A stretch of DNA of 64,000 nt from NCBI RefSeq assembly GCF_004353905.1, contig NZ_SMOD01000020.1, positions 62,001-126,000 on the forward strand, in the 5' to 3' direction. Source of the stretch: Paraburkholderia guartelaensis (GTDB taxonomy: Bacteria; Pseudomonadota; Gammaproteobacteria; Burkholderiales; Burkholderiaceae). Every line of letters begins with the position of its first letter. The stretch's first letter is position 1. The translations under genes and the position numbers were made by a program. Below the pieces are notes generated by a model. That model was not told the origin of the DNA, did not search any database, and worked only from the letters and a program-made list of their open reading frames with translations. Shown piece by piece: positions 54,286 through 63,191 of the stretch.

Positions 54286-55194
54286 TCAGGCCGAACGCGC
54301 GTGCCGTCGTTGCGGCACGATCCGCCAGCCGAGGTTCACGCCCGCCGCCGCGACGAGGATGAGCACGGCGCCCACCACCTGGATCCACGCGAGGCGCTGG
54401 CCGAACGCGAACCAGTCGACGAGGATCGCGACCACCGGGTAGATGAACGAGAGCGCGCCCGTCATCGCCGTGGGCAGCTTCTGGATCGCGCCGTAGAGCA
54501 GCACGTACATGATGCCCGTGTGCACGATGCCGAGCGTGACGAGCTGCGCCCAGTGCACCGGGGTGGCCGGCAGCGTGCCGTAGTGGATGAACGGTGCGAG
54601 CGCGAGCGCACCGAACGCGAGCTGCACGAGCGCGATCAGGTGGGGCGGCGTGCCCTTGAGATGCCGCGTGATGATCGACGAGATCGCGTAGAGAAACGCC
54701 GCGCCCGCCGCGTAGGCCACGCCCTGCAGATACTCGCCTGGCACCGCGAGCACGGCGGGTTGCACCTCGACCACGCACACGAGGCCGAGGAAAGCCACCG
54801 CCAGCCATGCGAGCGTCGAAGCGCTCACGCGCTCGCGCAAAATCAGCACGCCGAGACCGACCAGCATGAACGGCTGCGTGTTGTAGACGGCCGTGGCCAT
54901 GGAGATCGAAGCGCGCGAATAGGCGGCGAACAGCAACACCCAGTTCGCGACGATGGCAGCGCCCCCCAGCACGGCGAGCGCGAGCGTGCGCAGCGGCAGG
55001 TGCTTGCGGCGCAGCAGGCCGAGCGCGGCGCACACGAGCGTGAGCGTCGCGCCGCCCAGCACGCAGCGCAAAAAGGCGATGTTGATCGGGGCCTGGCGCG
55101 AGGCGACCACGAGCCAGCCGATGGTGCCGGACATCAGCATCGCGACGACCATCTCGGCGGCGCCGCGGCGAATTTCAGGGGTGTTGGAAGACAT
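54286..55194 (-). CDS. DMT-family transporter (EamA type)
   Basis: A 302-residue protein with ten predicted membrane helices and two EamA repeats. The conserved motif GGAAIVANWVLLFAAYSRASI and the second half segment AGAAFLYAISSIITRHLK are typical of drug/metabolite exporters, such as amino-acid efflux pumps. It is divergent from an AsnC-family regulator, a common arrangement for amino-acid exporters. Confidence 0.92.
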   Translation of the reverse strand: MSSNTPEIRRGAAEMVVAMLMSGTIGWLVVASRQAPINIAFLRCVLGGATLTLVCAALGLLRRKHLPLRTLALAVLGGAAIVANWVLLFAAYSRASISMATAVYNTQPFMLVGLGVLILRERVSASTLAWLAVAFLGLVCVVEVQPAVLAVPGEYLQGVAYAAGAAFLYAISSIITRHLKGTPPHLIALVQLAFGALALAPFIHYGTLPATPVHWAQLVTLGIVHTGIMYVLLYGAIQKLPTAMTGALSFIYPVVAILVDWFAFGQRLAWIQVVGAVLILVAAAGVNLGWRIVPQRRHARSA

Positions 55195-55353
55195 GAGCTT
55201 GCATCCTCGTTGTAGCGGACGAAGGGCGCGCGGCCCTTCGCATCTGCAAGCCAGTTTATCGGCTGCAAGGCGAGGAATACATGGCTAAACTTAGGCGAGA
55301 GGCAACCCTTGCCTTCGATTGAAAGGCCAACCTGGCGGAGCACCCACGCAATC

Positions 55354-55827
55354 ATGAACCGACGCCCGACCCCGACGCCCGCCGCGGCCCCGCTCGACGA
55401 CATCGACCGCATGCTGCTCGCGGCACTGGCCGAGGACGCGCGCGCGAGCGTCGCCGAACTGGCCAAGCACGTGGGGCTTTCGGCGCCGAGCACGTCCGAA
55501 CGGCTGCGCCGGCTCGAGGCGCAAGGCGTGATTGGCGGCTATACGGTGCAGATCGATCCGCGCGCGCTGGGCTACACGCTACAGGCCATCGTGCGCGTAA
55601 AGCCGCTGCCCGGACAATTGCACCTGGTGGAAGAGGTGCTGCGGCGCATTCCCGAATTCGTCGAGTGCGACAAGGTCACGGGCGACGACTGCTTCATCGC
55701 GCGGCTGTATCTGCATTCGATCGAGCAACTCGATGAAATTCTCGCGAAAGTCACCGAGCGCGCCGAAACCAGCACGGCCATCGTCAAGTCCACGCCGGTG
55801 CCGCGCCGCCTGCCGCCGCTGCGCTGA
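55354..55827 (+). CDS. Lrp/AsnC-family regulator
   Basis: A 157-residue regulator. The helix-turn-helix is in VAELAKHVGLSAPSTSERLRR (about 35-55), followed by the RAM (Lrp/AsnC effector) domain. It is divergent from the DMT exporter and probably controls it in response to an amino acid. ATG at 55354 fits homologues; the frame from 55309 adds a non-homologous 15 residues. Confidence 0.9.
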   Translation: MNRRPTPTPAAAPLDDIDRMLLAALAEDARASVAELAKHVGLSAPSTSERLRRLEAQGVIGGYTVQIDPRALGYTLQAIVRVKPLPGQLHLVEEVLRRIPEFVECDKVTGDDCFIARLYLHSIEQLDEILAKVTERAETSTAIVKSTPVPRRLPPLR

Positions 55828-55861
55828 AGCCCCGGGCGCGGCGGCCCACAGCTACGGCCCG

Positions 55862-56755
55862 TCAGCGCTCCGTGGTCTCGAAGAACGCCAGCATCTCCTC
55901 GACCAGCGCCTCGCTCGCCTCCTCGGGAATGTAGTGGCCGCACGGTAGCGCGCGCCCGCTCACGTCGCGCGCCACCTTGCGCCATTCGGCGAGCGGGTCG
56001 AAGCAGCGCTCGATCACGCCTTCCGCGCCCCACAGCACGCGCAGCGGGCACGCCACCTTGTTGCCGCGCTCGAGATCGGCGCGGTCGTGCTCGAGGTCGA
56101 TGGTTGCCGAGGCGCGGTAGTCCTCGCACATCGCGTGGACGGCGCCCGGCTGGCGCAGCGCCGCGCGGTAGGCGCCCAGCGCCTTCGGCGCGAAGGGAGC
56201 AAGACCCGCGTGACGGCTGCCCATGACACGCTCGATATAGACGTCGGGGTTCGCTTCGATCAGCGTTTCCGGCAACGGCTCAGGCTGGATCAGGAAGAAC
56301 CAGTGGAAGTAGAGCGTGGCGAACTCGCGGTCGGTCTGCTCGTACATGGCGAGCGTGGGCGCGATGTCGAGCAGCATGAGCCGCTCGACGGCATCGGCGT
56401 GGTCGAGCGCCATGCGGTGGGCGACGCGCGCGCCGCGGTCGTGCGCGCACACGAGAAAACGCTCGTGGCCGAAGTGGCGCATGACTTCGACCTGATCGGC
56501 CGCCATCGCGCGTTTCGAATAGGCGGCGTGCGTGTCGTCGCTGGCCGGTTTCGAGGAGGCGCCGTAGCCGCGCAGATCCGTCGCGATGACGGTGAAGTGC
56601 TGCGCGAGCGAGGAGGCGCACCGGTGCCAGATCATGTGCGTCTGCGGATGGCCGTGCAGCAGCAATAGCGGCGGTCCGTCGCCGCCCTTCACGCCGCAGA
56701 TGTCTACGCCGCCCGCAGTGCGAACGGTGAAAGGCTGGAATCCGTCGAAGGGCAT
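55862..56755 (-). CDS. Fluoroacetate dehalogenase-like alpha/beta hydrolase
   Basis: A 297-residue alpha/beta hydrolase with an aspartate nucleophile. By hand count the residues of the fluoroacetate dehalogenase RPA1163 (302 residues, numbering from memory) are all present at nearly constant offset: D106 (D110), R107 (R111), R110 (R114), D130 (D134), H151-W152 (H155-W156), Y213 (Y219) and H274 (H280). Family: haloacetate dehalogenase or epoxide-hydrolase-like. Two starts are possible: 56755 (chosen) and 56791, which adds MSADQQTQETSP. It is convergent with the AsnC gene, and the nitronate monooxygenase gene lies upstream in the other direction. Confidence 0.85.
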   Translation of the reverse strand: MPFDGFQPFTVRTAGGVDICGVKGGDGPPLLLLHGHPQTHMIWHRCASSLAQHFTVIATDLRGYGASSKPASDDTHAAYSKRAMAADQVEVMRHFGHERFLVCAHDRGARVAHRMALDHADAVERLMLLDIAPTLAMYEQTDREFATLYFHWFFLIQPEPLPETLIEANPDVYIERVMGSRHAGLAPFAPKALGAYRAALRQPGAVHAMCEDYRASATIDLEHDRADLERGNKVACPLRVLWGAEGVIERCFDPLAEWRKVARDVSGRALPCGHYIPEEASEALVEEMLAFFETTER

Positions 56756-56909
56756 GGGGCTAGTCTCTTGTGTTTGTTGGTCTGCGGACATTGTATGAGG
56801 CGAGTGCGACTCGAAAATGTGCTTTTGGACCCGCAGCGGTAGAAACCGAACACTCCCTCGAAAACCGCACGAGGGATCCGCACGCGGGATGCCCGATCGG
56901 CCCCACGCC

Positions 56910-56915
56910 TATAAT
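56910..56915 (+). promoter_or_regulatory. Likely -10 box for nitronate monooxygenase
   Basis: A perfect TATAAT (in GCCTATAATCGA), 58 nt before the ATG. The -35 region is weak. Confidence 0.45.
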
Positions 56916-56972
56916 CGAACGGCCGATTTCGCGCCCCCGCCATCAATCGAAGCGCCGCAAGGAGACCTCCCC

Positions 56973-57938
56973 ATGGCACTGCCCGCCGTCCTGCAAAACC
57001 TCTCGCTGCCCGTCGTGGGCTCGCCGATGTTCATCGTCAGCTATCCGGAGCTGGTGCTCGCGCAGTGCAAGGCGGGCATCGTCGGCTCGTTTCCGGCGCT
57101 CAACGCGCGGCCCGCCGAGGAACTGGGCGTCTGGCTCACGCAGATCCGGGAGGAACTCACCGCGTACAAGAGCGCGAACCCCGAGGCCGTCATCGGGCCG
57201 ATCGCCGTCAACCAGATCGTGCATCAGTCGAATGCGCGGCTCGAGCACGACGTGCGCGTCTGCGTCGAGCACCACGTGCCGATCTTCATCACTAGCCTGC
57301 GCGCGCCGCCGCGCGAACTGCTCGACGCCGTGCACAGCTACGGCGGCATCGTGCTGCACGACATCATCAACCTGCGCCACGCCGCCAAGGCGCTCGAAGC
57401 GGGCGTGGACGGCCTGATCCTCGTCGCCGCGGGCGCGGGCGGCCATGCGGGTACGACCTCGCCGTTCGCGCTCGTGGGCGAAGTGCGGCGCATCTTCGAC
57501 GGCCCGATCGTGCTGTCGGGCGCGATCGCCAACGGCGGCTCGATCCTCGCCGCCCAGGCCATGGGCGCGGACCTCGCCTACATGGGCACGCGCTTCATCG
57601 CGACGAAAGAAGCGCACGCCGTGGACGACTACAAGCACGCCATTCTCGAAGCGAAGGCCGCGGACATCGTCTACACGAACCTCTTCACGGGCGTGCACGG
57701 CAACTACATCCGCGAGAGCATCGTGAACGCCGGACTCGATCCGGATGCGCTGCCCGAATCGGACAAATCGAAGATGGATTTCGGCGCGGGCACCTCGAAG
57801 GCGAAGGCCTGGAAAGACGTGTGGGGTGCGGGCCAGGCGGTGGGCCTGATGGACGACGTGCCCTCCGTGGCGGATCTCGTGGCGCGCCTGAAGCACGAGT
57901 ACGAGGCGACGAAGGCGCGGCTCGGCGTGGGCCGCTGA
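56973..57938 (+). CDS. Nitronate monooxygenase (class I-like)
   Basis: A 321-residue FMN-dependent TIM-barrel protein. The FMN-binding and family features are VVGSPMFIVS at the N-terminus, AGAGGHAGTTSPFALV and GARF-like YMGTRFIATKEA. It oxidises propionate-3-nitronate or similar nitronates, but the wider family also includes enoyl-ACP reductases of the FabK kind. AAGGAGACCTCCCC before the ATG is a strong ribosome-binding site. It shares a spacer with the dehalogenase-like gene on the other strand. Confidence 0.9.
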   Translation: MALPAVLQNLSLPVVGSPMFIVSYPELVLAQCKAGIVGSFPALNARPAEELGVWLTQIREELTAYKSANPEAVIGPIAVNQIVHQSNARLEHDVRVCVEHHVPIFITSLRAPPRELLDAVHSYGGIVLHDIINLRHAAKALEAGVDGLILVAAGAGGHAGTTSPFALVGEVRRIFDGPIVLSGAIANGGSILAAQAMGADLAYMGTRFIATKEAHAVDDYKHAILEAKAADIVYTNLFTGVHGNYIRESIVNAGLDPDALPESDKSKMDFGAGTSKAKAWKDVWGAGQAVGLMDDVPSVADLVARLKHEYEATKARLGVGR

Positions 57939-57957
57939 GCGCGAGGCGCGCCCGGCT

Positions 57958-58932
57958 TCAGCTCCGGGCGGACGCAGTCCGTGCGGCGTCGGCATTGACC
58001 GCAGCCGCGCGGATCGCCTCGACGCCCGGCCAGAGTTCGCGCTCCGAAAAACGCGCGGCAAGGAAATCGACGAACGAGCGCACCTTCGCCGACAGATGGC
58101 GTCGGCTCGCGTACACGGCGTAGATCGGCAGCTCACGCGGCGGCAGTGCGTCGACGAGCAGCGGCACGAGGCGCCCTTCGGCGATATCGTCGCCCACCAC
58201 CTCGGTGCCGAGCATCGACAGCCCGCCGCCTTGCAGCACCACCACGCGCAGCGCTTCCAGGTGATTGACGATGAGGTTGCCGCCCGGCTTCGGCTTCATG
58301 CCGCCCGCGCCCTCCGCGAACGGCGCGAGTTCCTGGGCCGAAGCCCCCGCGTACTGAACGAAGTTGTGCCGCGCGAGATCGGCCACGCTCTTCGGCGCGC
58401 CGTGGCGGCGCAGGTATTCGGGCGAGGCGCACAGCACGATGTGCGCGGTGGCGAGCGGCCGCGCGATCAGCGAAGAAGACTTGAGCCCCGAAGGCGCGGC
58501 GCGGATCGCCACGTCGAAGCCCTCGTCGATCAGCTCGACCACGCGGTCGGACAGCGTAATGTCGACGGTCACCTGGGGAAATCCGGCAGCGTAGTCGGCT
58601 ACCGCGCCCATCACATGACGCAGCCCGAACGCCGTGAGCGACGACACGCGCAGGCGCCCCTGCGGCACCACACTCGCCGCGCCCACGGCCTGGCCGGCCT
58701 CGTCGAGTTCGGTAAGCGCCTGGGCCACGCGCTCGTAGTACTCGCGCCCCGCCTCCGTGGGCGCGACGCGGCGCGTGGTGCGATTCAAGAGCCGCGCGCC
58801 GAGCTGCTGCTCCAGATGCATCACATGCTTGCTCGCCATAGCGGCGGACATGTTCATCCGCTCGGCCGCCGCGACGAAGCTGCCCGCCTCCACCACCTGG
58901 CGGAACACTTTCATGCTGACGAGGGTATCCAT
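57958..58932 (-). CDS. LysR-family regulator
   Basis: A 324-residue LysR regulator. The winged helix is at about 1-60 (AGSFVAAAERMNMSAAMASKHV) and the effector domain at about 90-290. It is convergent with the nitronate monooxygenase gene (19 bp apart) and upstream of a porin gene in the same direction, which has its own terminator. The target is unknown. Confidence 0.92.
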   Translation of the reverse strand: MDTLVSMKVFRQVVEAGSFVAAAERMNMSAAMASKHVMHLEQQLGARLLNRTTRRVAPTEAGREYYERVAQALTELDEAGQAVGAASVVPQGRLRVSSLTAFGLRHVMGAVADYAAGFPQVTVDITLSDRVVELIDEGFDVAIRAAPSGLKSSSLIARPLATAHIVLCASPEYLRRHGAPKSVADLARHNFVQYAGASAQELAPFAEGAGGMKPKPGGNLIVNHLEALRVVVLQGGGLSMLGTEVVGDDIAEGRLVPLLVDALPPRELPIYAVYASRRHLSAKVRSFVDFLAARFSERELWPGVEAIRAAAVNADAARTASARS

Positions 58933-59051
58933 TGCGCGGCCTTCAACTCGAACATAAATAAACGGGAATCAATCGACGATATTTTCCTCGTTTTATCAAA
59001 TACGGGTGTTGAAACGCGCAGGCGTGCCCGATATGAAGCTGCCCAGAAAGC

Positions 59052-59083
59052 AAAAACCCCGCGCTGCATGCAGCGGGGGTTTT
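59052..59083 (-). terminator. Terminator after the porin gene
   Basis: AAAACCCCGC ... GCGGGGGTTTT form a stem-loop whose loop is the palindrome GCTGCATGCAGC. It lies about 35 nt past the porin stop. Confidence 0.8.
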
Positions 59084-59116
59084 CGCGTCCAACTTCGAAC
59101 TGACAGGCTGCGCCGC

Positions 59117-60214
59117 TTAGAACTTCGCGCGCATGCCCACGCCGTAGGTCTGGCCGCTCGACATGTTGTCGAAGTGGTCGTACATGTACGCGGCGTAGAT
59201 GTCGGTGCGCTTGGAGAGCGGGTAGTCGTAGCCGATGGCCGCCGTCTGGCGCGTCTGGTTCAGGCCGCCGCCGTCGCGCGAGTACGCATACGACGCCATG
59301 ACCGTGCCCGGGCCGGCCGGAACCGTCACGCCGCCCTGGGCGGTGTTGACGTGCCAGCTGCCCACCTGCTGCCAGTTTGCCGTGTACATGTACTGGCCGA
59401 AGAACTTCACGTACTTGAGGTCGTACGAGAGGCCGACCTGCGCCACGCCCTGGCTCTTCAGGCCGATGATGGTCGTGTCGCCGCTCACGATGCTGCCGAT
59501 GTCACCCGGCGTGTTGTTGAAGTTCACGTACTGGTAGACAGCCGTAGCCGCGAACGGGCCGTGGAAGTACAGGCCCTGCACGCTCCACTTCTTCGAGCCG
59601 TTCTGGCCGGCCTGGTTGCCGAACGCGTACATGGCCGAACCCGAGAGGCCGTTGAAGTTAGGCGTCGAGTACTGCACGGCGTTGTTCCAGCCCGAGTCGC
59701 CCACCACGCCCTGGTCGGTCGTGTAGGTCGGGAACGTCGAGAGGCCGAGGTACACGTGGTACACCATCGGCGAGAAGGTGTACGAATCGATGAACGGGTT
59801 GAAGAGAATCGTCGAGACGAACAGTTGCGTCGTCAGGCGCCCCGCCGTCACCGTGCCGTACGGCGATTCGAGGCCGACGTACGCATTGCGCGCGAAGAAC
59901 GTGTCACCCGCGAAGCGGCCGTACTGACCGTTTTGCGCGCGAAAGAAGCTTTCCAGTGTGAAGATCGCCTTGTAACCGCCGCCCAGATCTTCCGATCCCT
60001 TCATGCCCCAGTACGACGTGGACATGCCCCCGCCGCCCACGTTCCAGGCGGTCTGGCCGCCCGGGAATTTCGTCGCCCCGACCCACTCGTCGACTTGGCC
60101 GTAGAGCTGGACGCTCGACTGCGCAAACGCCGACGACGACGCGGCGGCAAGAACAGCGGCGAGCGCGCTCGCCTTCAGGGTAGTGCGCAGCGCGCGGCTG
60201 ACCGTTGTATTCAT
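59117..60214 (-). CDS. Trimeric general porin
   Basis: A 365-residue outer-membrane beta-barrel porin (Gram-negative porin family, OmpC-like in Burkholderia). The signal peptide is at about 1-31 (ending SSSAFA), and the mature protein begins QSSVQLYGQVDEW. It ends in GMRAKF with a C-terminal phenylalanine, the BAM recognition signal. It admits small hydrophilic molecules. GGAGA lies 5 nt before the ATG. The upstream spacer of 540 bp has regulatory dyads. Confidence 0.94.
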   Translation of the reverse strand: MNTTVSRALRTTLKASALAAVLAAASSSAFAQSSVQLYGQVDEWVGATKFPGGQTAWNVGGGGMSTSYWGMKGSEDLGGGYKAIFTLESFFRAQNGQYGRFAGDTFFARNAYVGLESPYGTVTAGRLTTQLFVSTILFNPFIDSYTFSPMVYHVYLGLSTFPTYTTDQGVVGDSGWNNAVQYSTPNFNGLSGSAMYAFGNQAGQNGSKKWSVQGLYFHGPFAATAVYQYVNFNNTPGDIGSIVSGDTTIIGLKSQGVAQVGLSYDLKYVKFFGQYMYTANWQQVGSWHVNTAQGGVTVPAGPGTVMASYAYSRDGGGLNQTRQTAAIGYDYPLSKRTDIYAAYMYDHFDNMSSGQTYGVGMRAKF

Positions 60215-60758
60215 GGGTTCTCCAGTCTTTGTCAAAAAAGGGTGTCGGGCGGCTAAGGCGCTCGCGCAAAGCTTTGTTTTTTCGTCGTTCGCAGGCGTGG
60301 CCGTTCTGGGCGGATCCATCTTTGCGGACCATTTTTATGGTCAAAAATAACCGGTGTTATTGCCGGTATATCGGGCGGATTAGTTTGCCGCCGATAGAAC
60401 CCGATTTGCCGCTGTCGACTCTGCTTTGCGCTGCGCTGCGTCACGGTTAATCGCAGCCTGCCGGGCCGCGCCCAGTGGGGCGCTCCCGCACGCACGGGGC
60501 TGCGAATGACGCGCCGCCGAAACGAAAGCGAGATTTGAGACGAAAGGGTTCTGTATGACGAGAGATTTCCAAAAAAGTGTGGTATCCACGCGTCAGTTTT
60601 CACTGCGTGGACAATCGCATCTCGTTTTGGACGTGTTTTGGCCGCGCTAGCAGGTCAATGCCTGAAGCGAATCCGGAGGTAATTGCGGAGGCGAATCAAA
60701 TGAAGAAAGCGGGAGAAATCGCGGGGGGAGGCAAGCGAAAGCGGCCGCGAGGCAGCGC
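60215..60758. other. 544-bp spacer upstream of the porin
   Basis: No convincing gene. It has an AT-rich core (60320-60400) with two dyads: ACCAT-TTTT-ATGGT at 60328-60341 and ACCGG-TGTTATTG-CCGGT at 60350-60367. These lie about 115-155 nt upstream of the porin start, so they are candidate regulator sites. A second AT-richer part at 60540-60650 contains GAGATTTCC and GTTTTCACTGCG words, with no clear role. Confidence 0.45.
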
Positions 60759-61358
60759 TCAATTACGGTAAGGCGAAGGCATGGGCGGACGCGGAACCTC
60801 GCCGCCGTTGCGCGGGAACGGCCGGAAAGTACCGCCGCGCTCCTCGTTGTAGCGCGCGACGTCTTCGCGGATCGAGCCCGCGCGCACCGGCGAGTCGGCC
60901 GGCGGATGCGGCACCTGACGCGATTCCGTGCTCACGGGCGTGATGGGATTGCCGCGATAGCCACCGTAGCCGCCGAACGGCGTGCCGTAGCTGTAGTCGC
61001 GATGCGGGGCCTGCTGCTGGACCTGACCTTGCCACTGGTTCGGCGAACGGTTACCGCCGCGCTCGTACCGGCCGCCCTGGTCGGCCACGCGCATGGGCGA
61101 AGGGGCACCGGCGTAAGCGGCGGGGCCACGGCCACGTTCAGGGGCGCCGCGGTAGCCGCCGCCCCACGCCATGCCGCCGCCGCCGCGCGGCGCGGGCATC
61201 GAATGCATGGCGGGCATCGTGGGCATGGAAGGCGCGCGCGCGAAGCCGCCGCCCCCCCCGTGCCCTTGAAAACCGGGCTGAGCATGGGCGAGCGCAACGA
61301 AGGCCGCTAATCCGGCCCCCAAGACCCACTGTCCCAGTTTTGACAACCCTGCCTGCAT
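60759..61358 (-). CDS. Gly/Pro-rich exported protein
   Basis: A 199-residue protein with a signal peptide (about 1-26, ending ALAHA). The mature part is disordered and Gly/Pro/Met-rich (GFQGHGGGGGFARAPSMPTMP), with a C-terminal part rich in Arg and aromatic residues. It ends MPSPYRN. No known domain. It may be a secreted or cell-surface protein. No strong Shine-Dalgarno is seen. Confidence 0.75.
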   Translation of the reverse strand: MQAGLSKLGQWVLGAGLAAFVALAHAQPGFQGHGGGGGFARAPSMPTMPAMHSMPAPRGGGGMAWGGGYRGAPERGRGPAAYAGAPSPMRVADQGGRYERGGNRSPNQWQGQVQQQAPHRDYSYGTPFGGYGGYRGNPITPVSTESRQVPHPPADSPVRAGSIREDVARYNEERGGTFRPFPRNGGEVPRPPMPSPYRN

Positions 61359-61912
61359 TCTGACGTTTCACCTGCCCGACGTTCGCGCCTGGCATCCCCC
61401 ACTCGGGCTATGGCGGGCCAGTCCCGGGACGCTCGCCGCGCGAGTGCGTAACGATTGCCGCCACAACGGTTCGGGCGTCCCTTTGACGGTAATTTATGGG
61501 CGTGCCGTATGGGTGTCGAGCCAAAAGATGTTATGCCGCCCGAAGGGTTGTAACACCATGTTACTGCTGGGTTTTCCGGCTTCGGGCAAGCCCTGGGAAG
61601 GCCGCCTGGCAAGGCTCTCCGGGCAGATGTAAGAAGGGTTCGTTTTATGCTTGAGTCACGTCTGAACATCTGAAGAATGCGCGGACTCCTGACGACTTTT
61701 GCGGCCCGGGAATGCCGCTCGCAGGTCAATGAGGAATCCGGCATAAGGCAGCATTGATGCCGTCGATACATGCGTAACCATCATTAATCGATGCTTCAAA
61801 TGAATTTGCATTTTCAATCGCCTTGCGCCGACAATAGACGTCCCGATTCACCGTTGCACGCACATCGATCTGCGCGCAGCCAGGCGCCCAGGCGCGCATT
61901 TGAGATTGTCCG
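61359..61912. other. 554-bp divergent spacer, Gly-rich / SBF-like gene
   Basis: No convincing gene. It has the dyad GTAAC-ACCAT-GTTAC at 61550-61564. Near the right end TTGCAT (from about 61808) and GACAAT, spaced about 18 bp, are a candidate promoter for the transporter. The middle part (61565-61640) has a run of G/C-rich paired words that may form a leader structure. Confidence 0.4.
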
Positions 61913-62959
61913 ATGGCACGTCCGAAATTCCTGCCCGATAACTTCACCCTTTGCCTCGTCGGCACGGTGATCCTTGCGAGCCTGTTCCCGGTACACGGCC
62001 AGGCCGCCACCGGTTTCAACTGGCTGACCAATGTGGCCGTCGGCCTGTTGTTCTTCCTGCACGGCGCCAAGCTCTCGCGCGAGGCGATCGTCGCCGGTGC
62101 GACGCACTGGCGGCTGCACATCGTCGTGCTGCTCAGCACCTTCGTGCTGTTTCCGGCGCTGGGCCTGGCCCTCAAGCCCGTGCTTTCGCCGCTCGTCACG
62201 CCGGCGCTCTACGCGGGCGTGCTGTTCCTCTGCACGCTGCCTTCCACGGTGCAGTCGTCCATCGCGTTCACCTCGATTGCGCGCGGCAACGTGCCCGCCG
62301 CCGTCTGCAGCGCTTCGGCGTCGAGCCTGATCGGCATCTTCGTCACGCCCGCGCTCGTGAGCCTGATCGTCACGAACCAGAGCGCGAGCGGCGGCTCGGC
62401 GTGGCACACCGTGTGGAACATCGTGCTGCAACTGCTCGTGCCGTTCGTGGCGGGCCAGTTGCTGCGCCCCGTGATCGGCCGATGGATCGAGCGCAACAAG
62501 GGCGTGCTCAAGTTCGTCGATCAGGGCTCGATCCTGCTCGTGGTGTTCGGCGCGTTTTCCGAAGCCGTGAACGAAGGTCTCTGGCATCACATTCCGCTCA
62601 CCGCGCTCGGCGGCCTGCTCGTGGTGAACGCCGTGCTGCTCGCGCTCGCGCTGGGCATCACGATGTTCACGAGCAAGAAGCTCGGCTTTTCGCGTGCCGA
62701 CCAGATCACCATCATTTTCTGCGGCTCGAAAAAGAGCCTCGCGGCCGGCGTGCCGATGGCGAAGGTCATCTTTGCTTCGAACGCCGTGGGCGCGGTCGTG
62801 CTGCCGCTGATGCTGTTCCACCAGATCCAGCTCATGGTGTGCGCAGCCCTCGCCCAGCGCTGGGGCGCCCGCGACATGAGCGCCGAGCGCGCCGCCAGCG
62901 CGGGCGACGAATCGCGCGCCGGCGCAAGCGAGCGTACCGCCACCGCCGCGCGCCGCTAA
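61913..62959 (+). CDS. Bile acid:sodium symporter-like transporter (SBF_like)
   Basis: A 348-residue protein with about nine to ten predicted membrane helices, of the SBF-like group (PF13593 type). The core contains NVAVGLLFFLHGAKLSREAI and the later pair FCGSKKSLAAGVPMAKVIF with the conserved crossover pattern. The substrate is unknown. The last 30 residues are a polar tail. ATG at 61913. Confidence 0.9.
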   Translation: MARPKFLPDNFTLCLVGTVILASLFPVHGQAATGFNWLTNVAVGLLFFLHGAKLSREAIVAGATHWRLHIVVLLSTFVLFPALGLALKPVLSPLVTPALYAGVLFLCTLPSTVQSSIAFTSIARGNVPAAVCSASASSLIGIFVTPALVSLIVTNQSASGGSAWHTVWNIVLQLLVPFVAGQLLRPVIGRWIERNKGVLKFVDQGSILLVVFGAFSEAVNEGLWHHIPLTALGGLLVVNAVLLALALGITMFTSKKLGFSRADQITIIFCGSKKSLAAGVPMAKVIFASNAVGAVVLPLMLFHQIQLMVCAALAQRWGARDMSAERAASAGDESRAGASERTATAARR

Positions 62960-63191
62960 GCGTCGTTCACTCCGTCATTCGGGGCGGCGAGAAATCGCCG
63001 CCCTGCTGTAGCAAACGCCGCGGCTCGCTCCCGGCGTGTCAGCCTCCCCCGCCAGACTCCCTCCCCCGCGTCCCGCGCGCATCTGCCACACGCCCAAAGA
63101 TTGGGCTTGCCGGCACTGTCACCAAAATTTCATTTAATTCATCCGATCATATGCCGTTAAGTTCAACGTCTTCGCCCGTTCCGGCCTGTCC

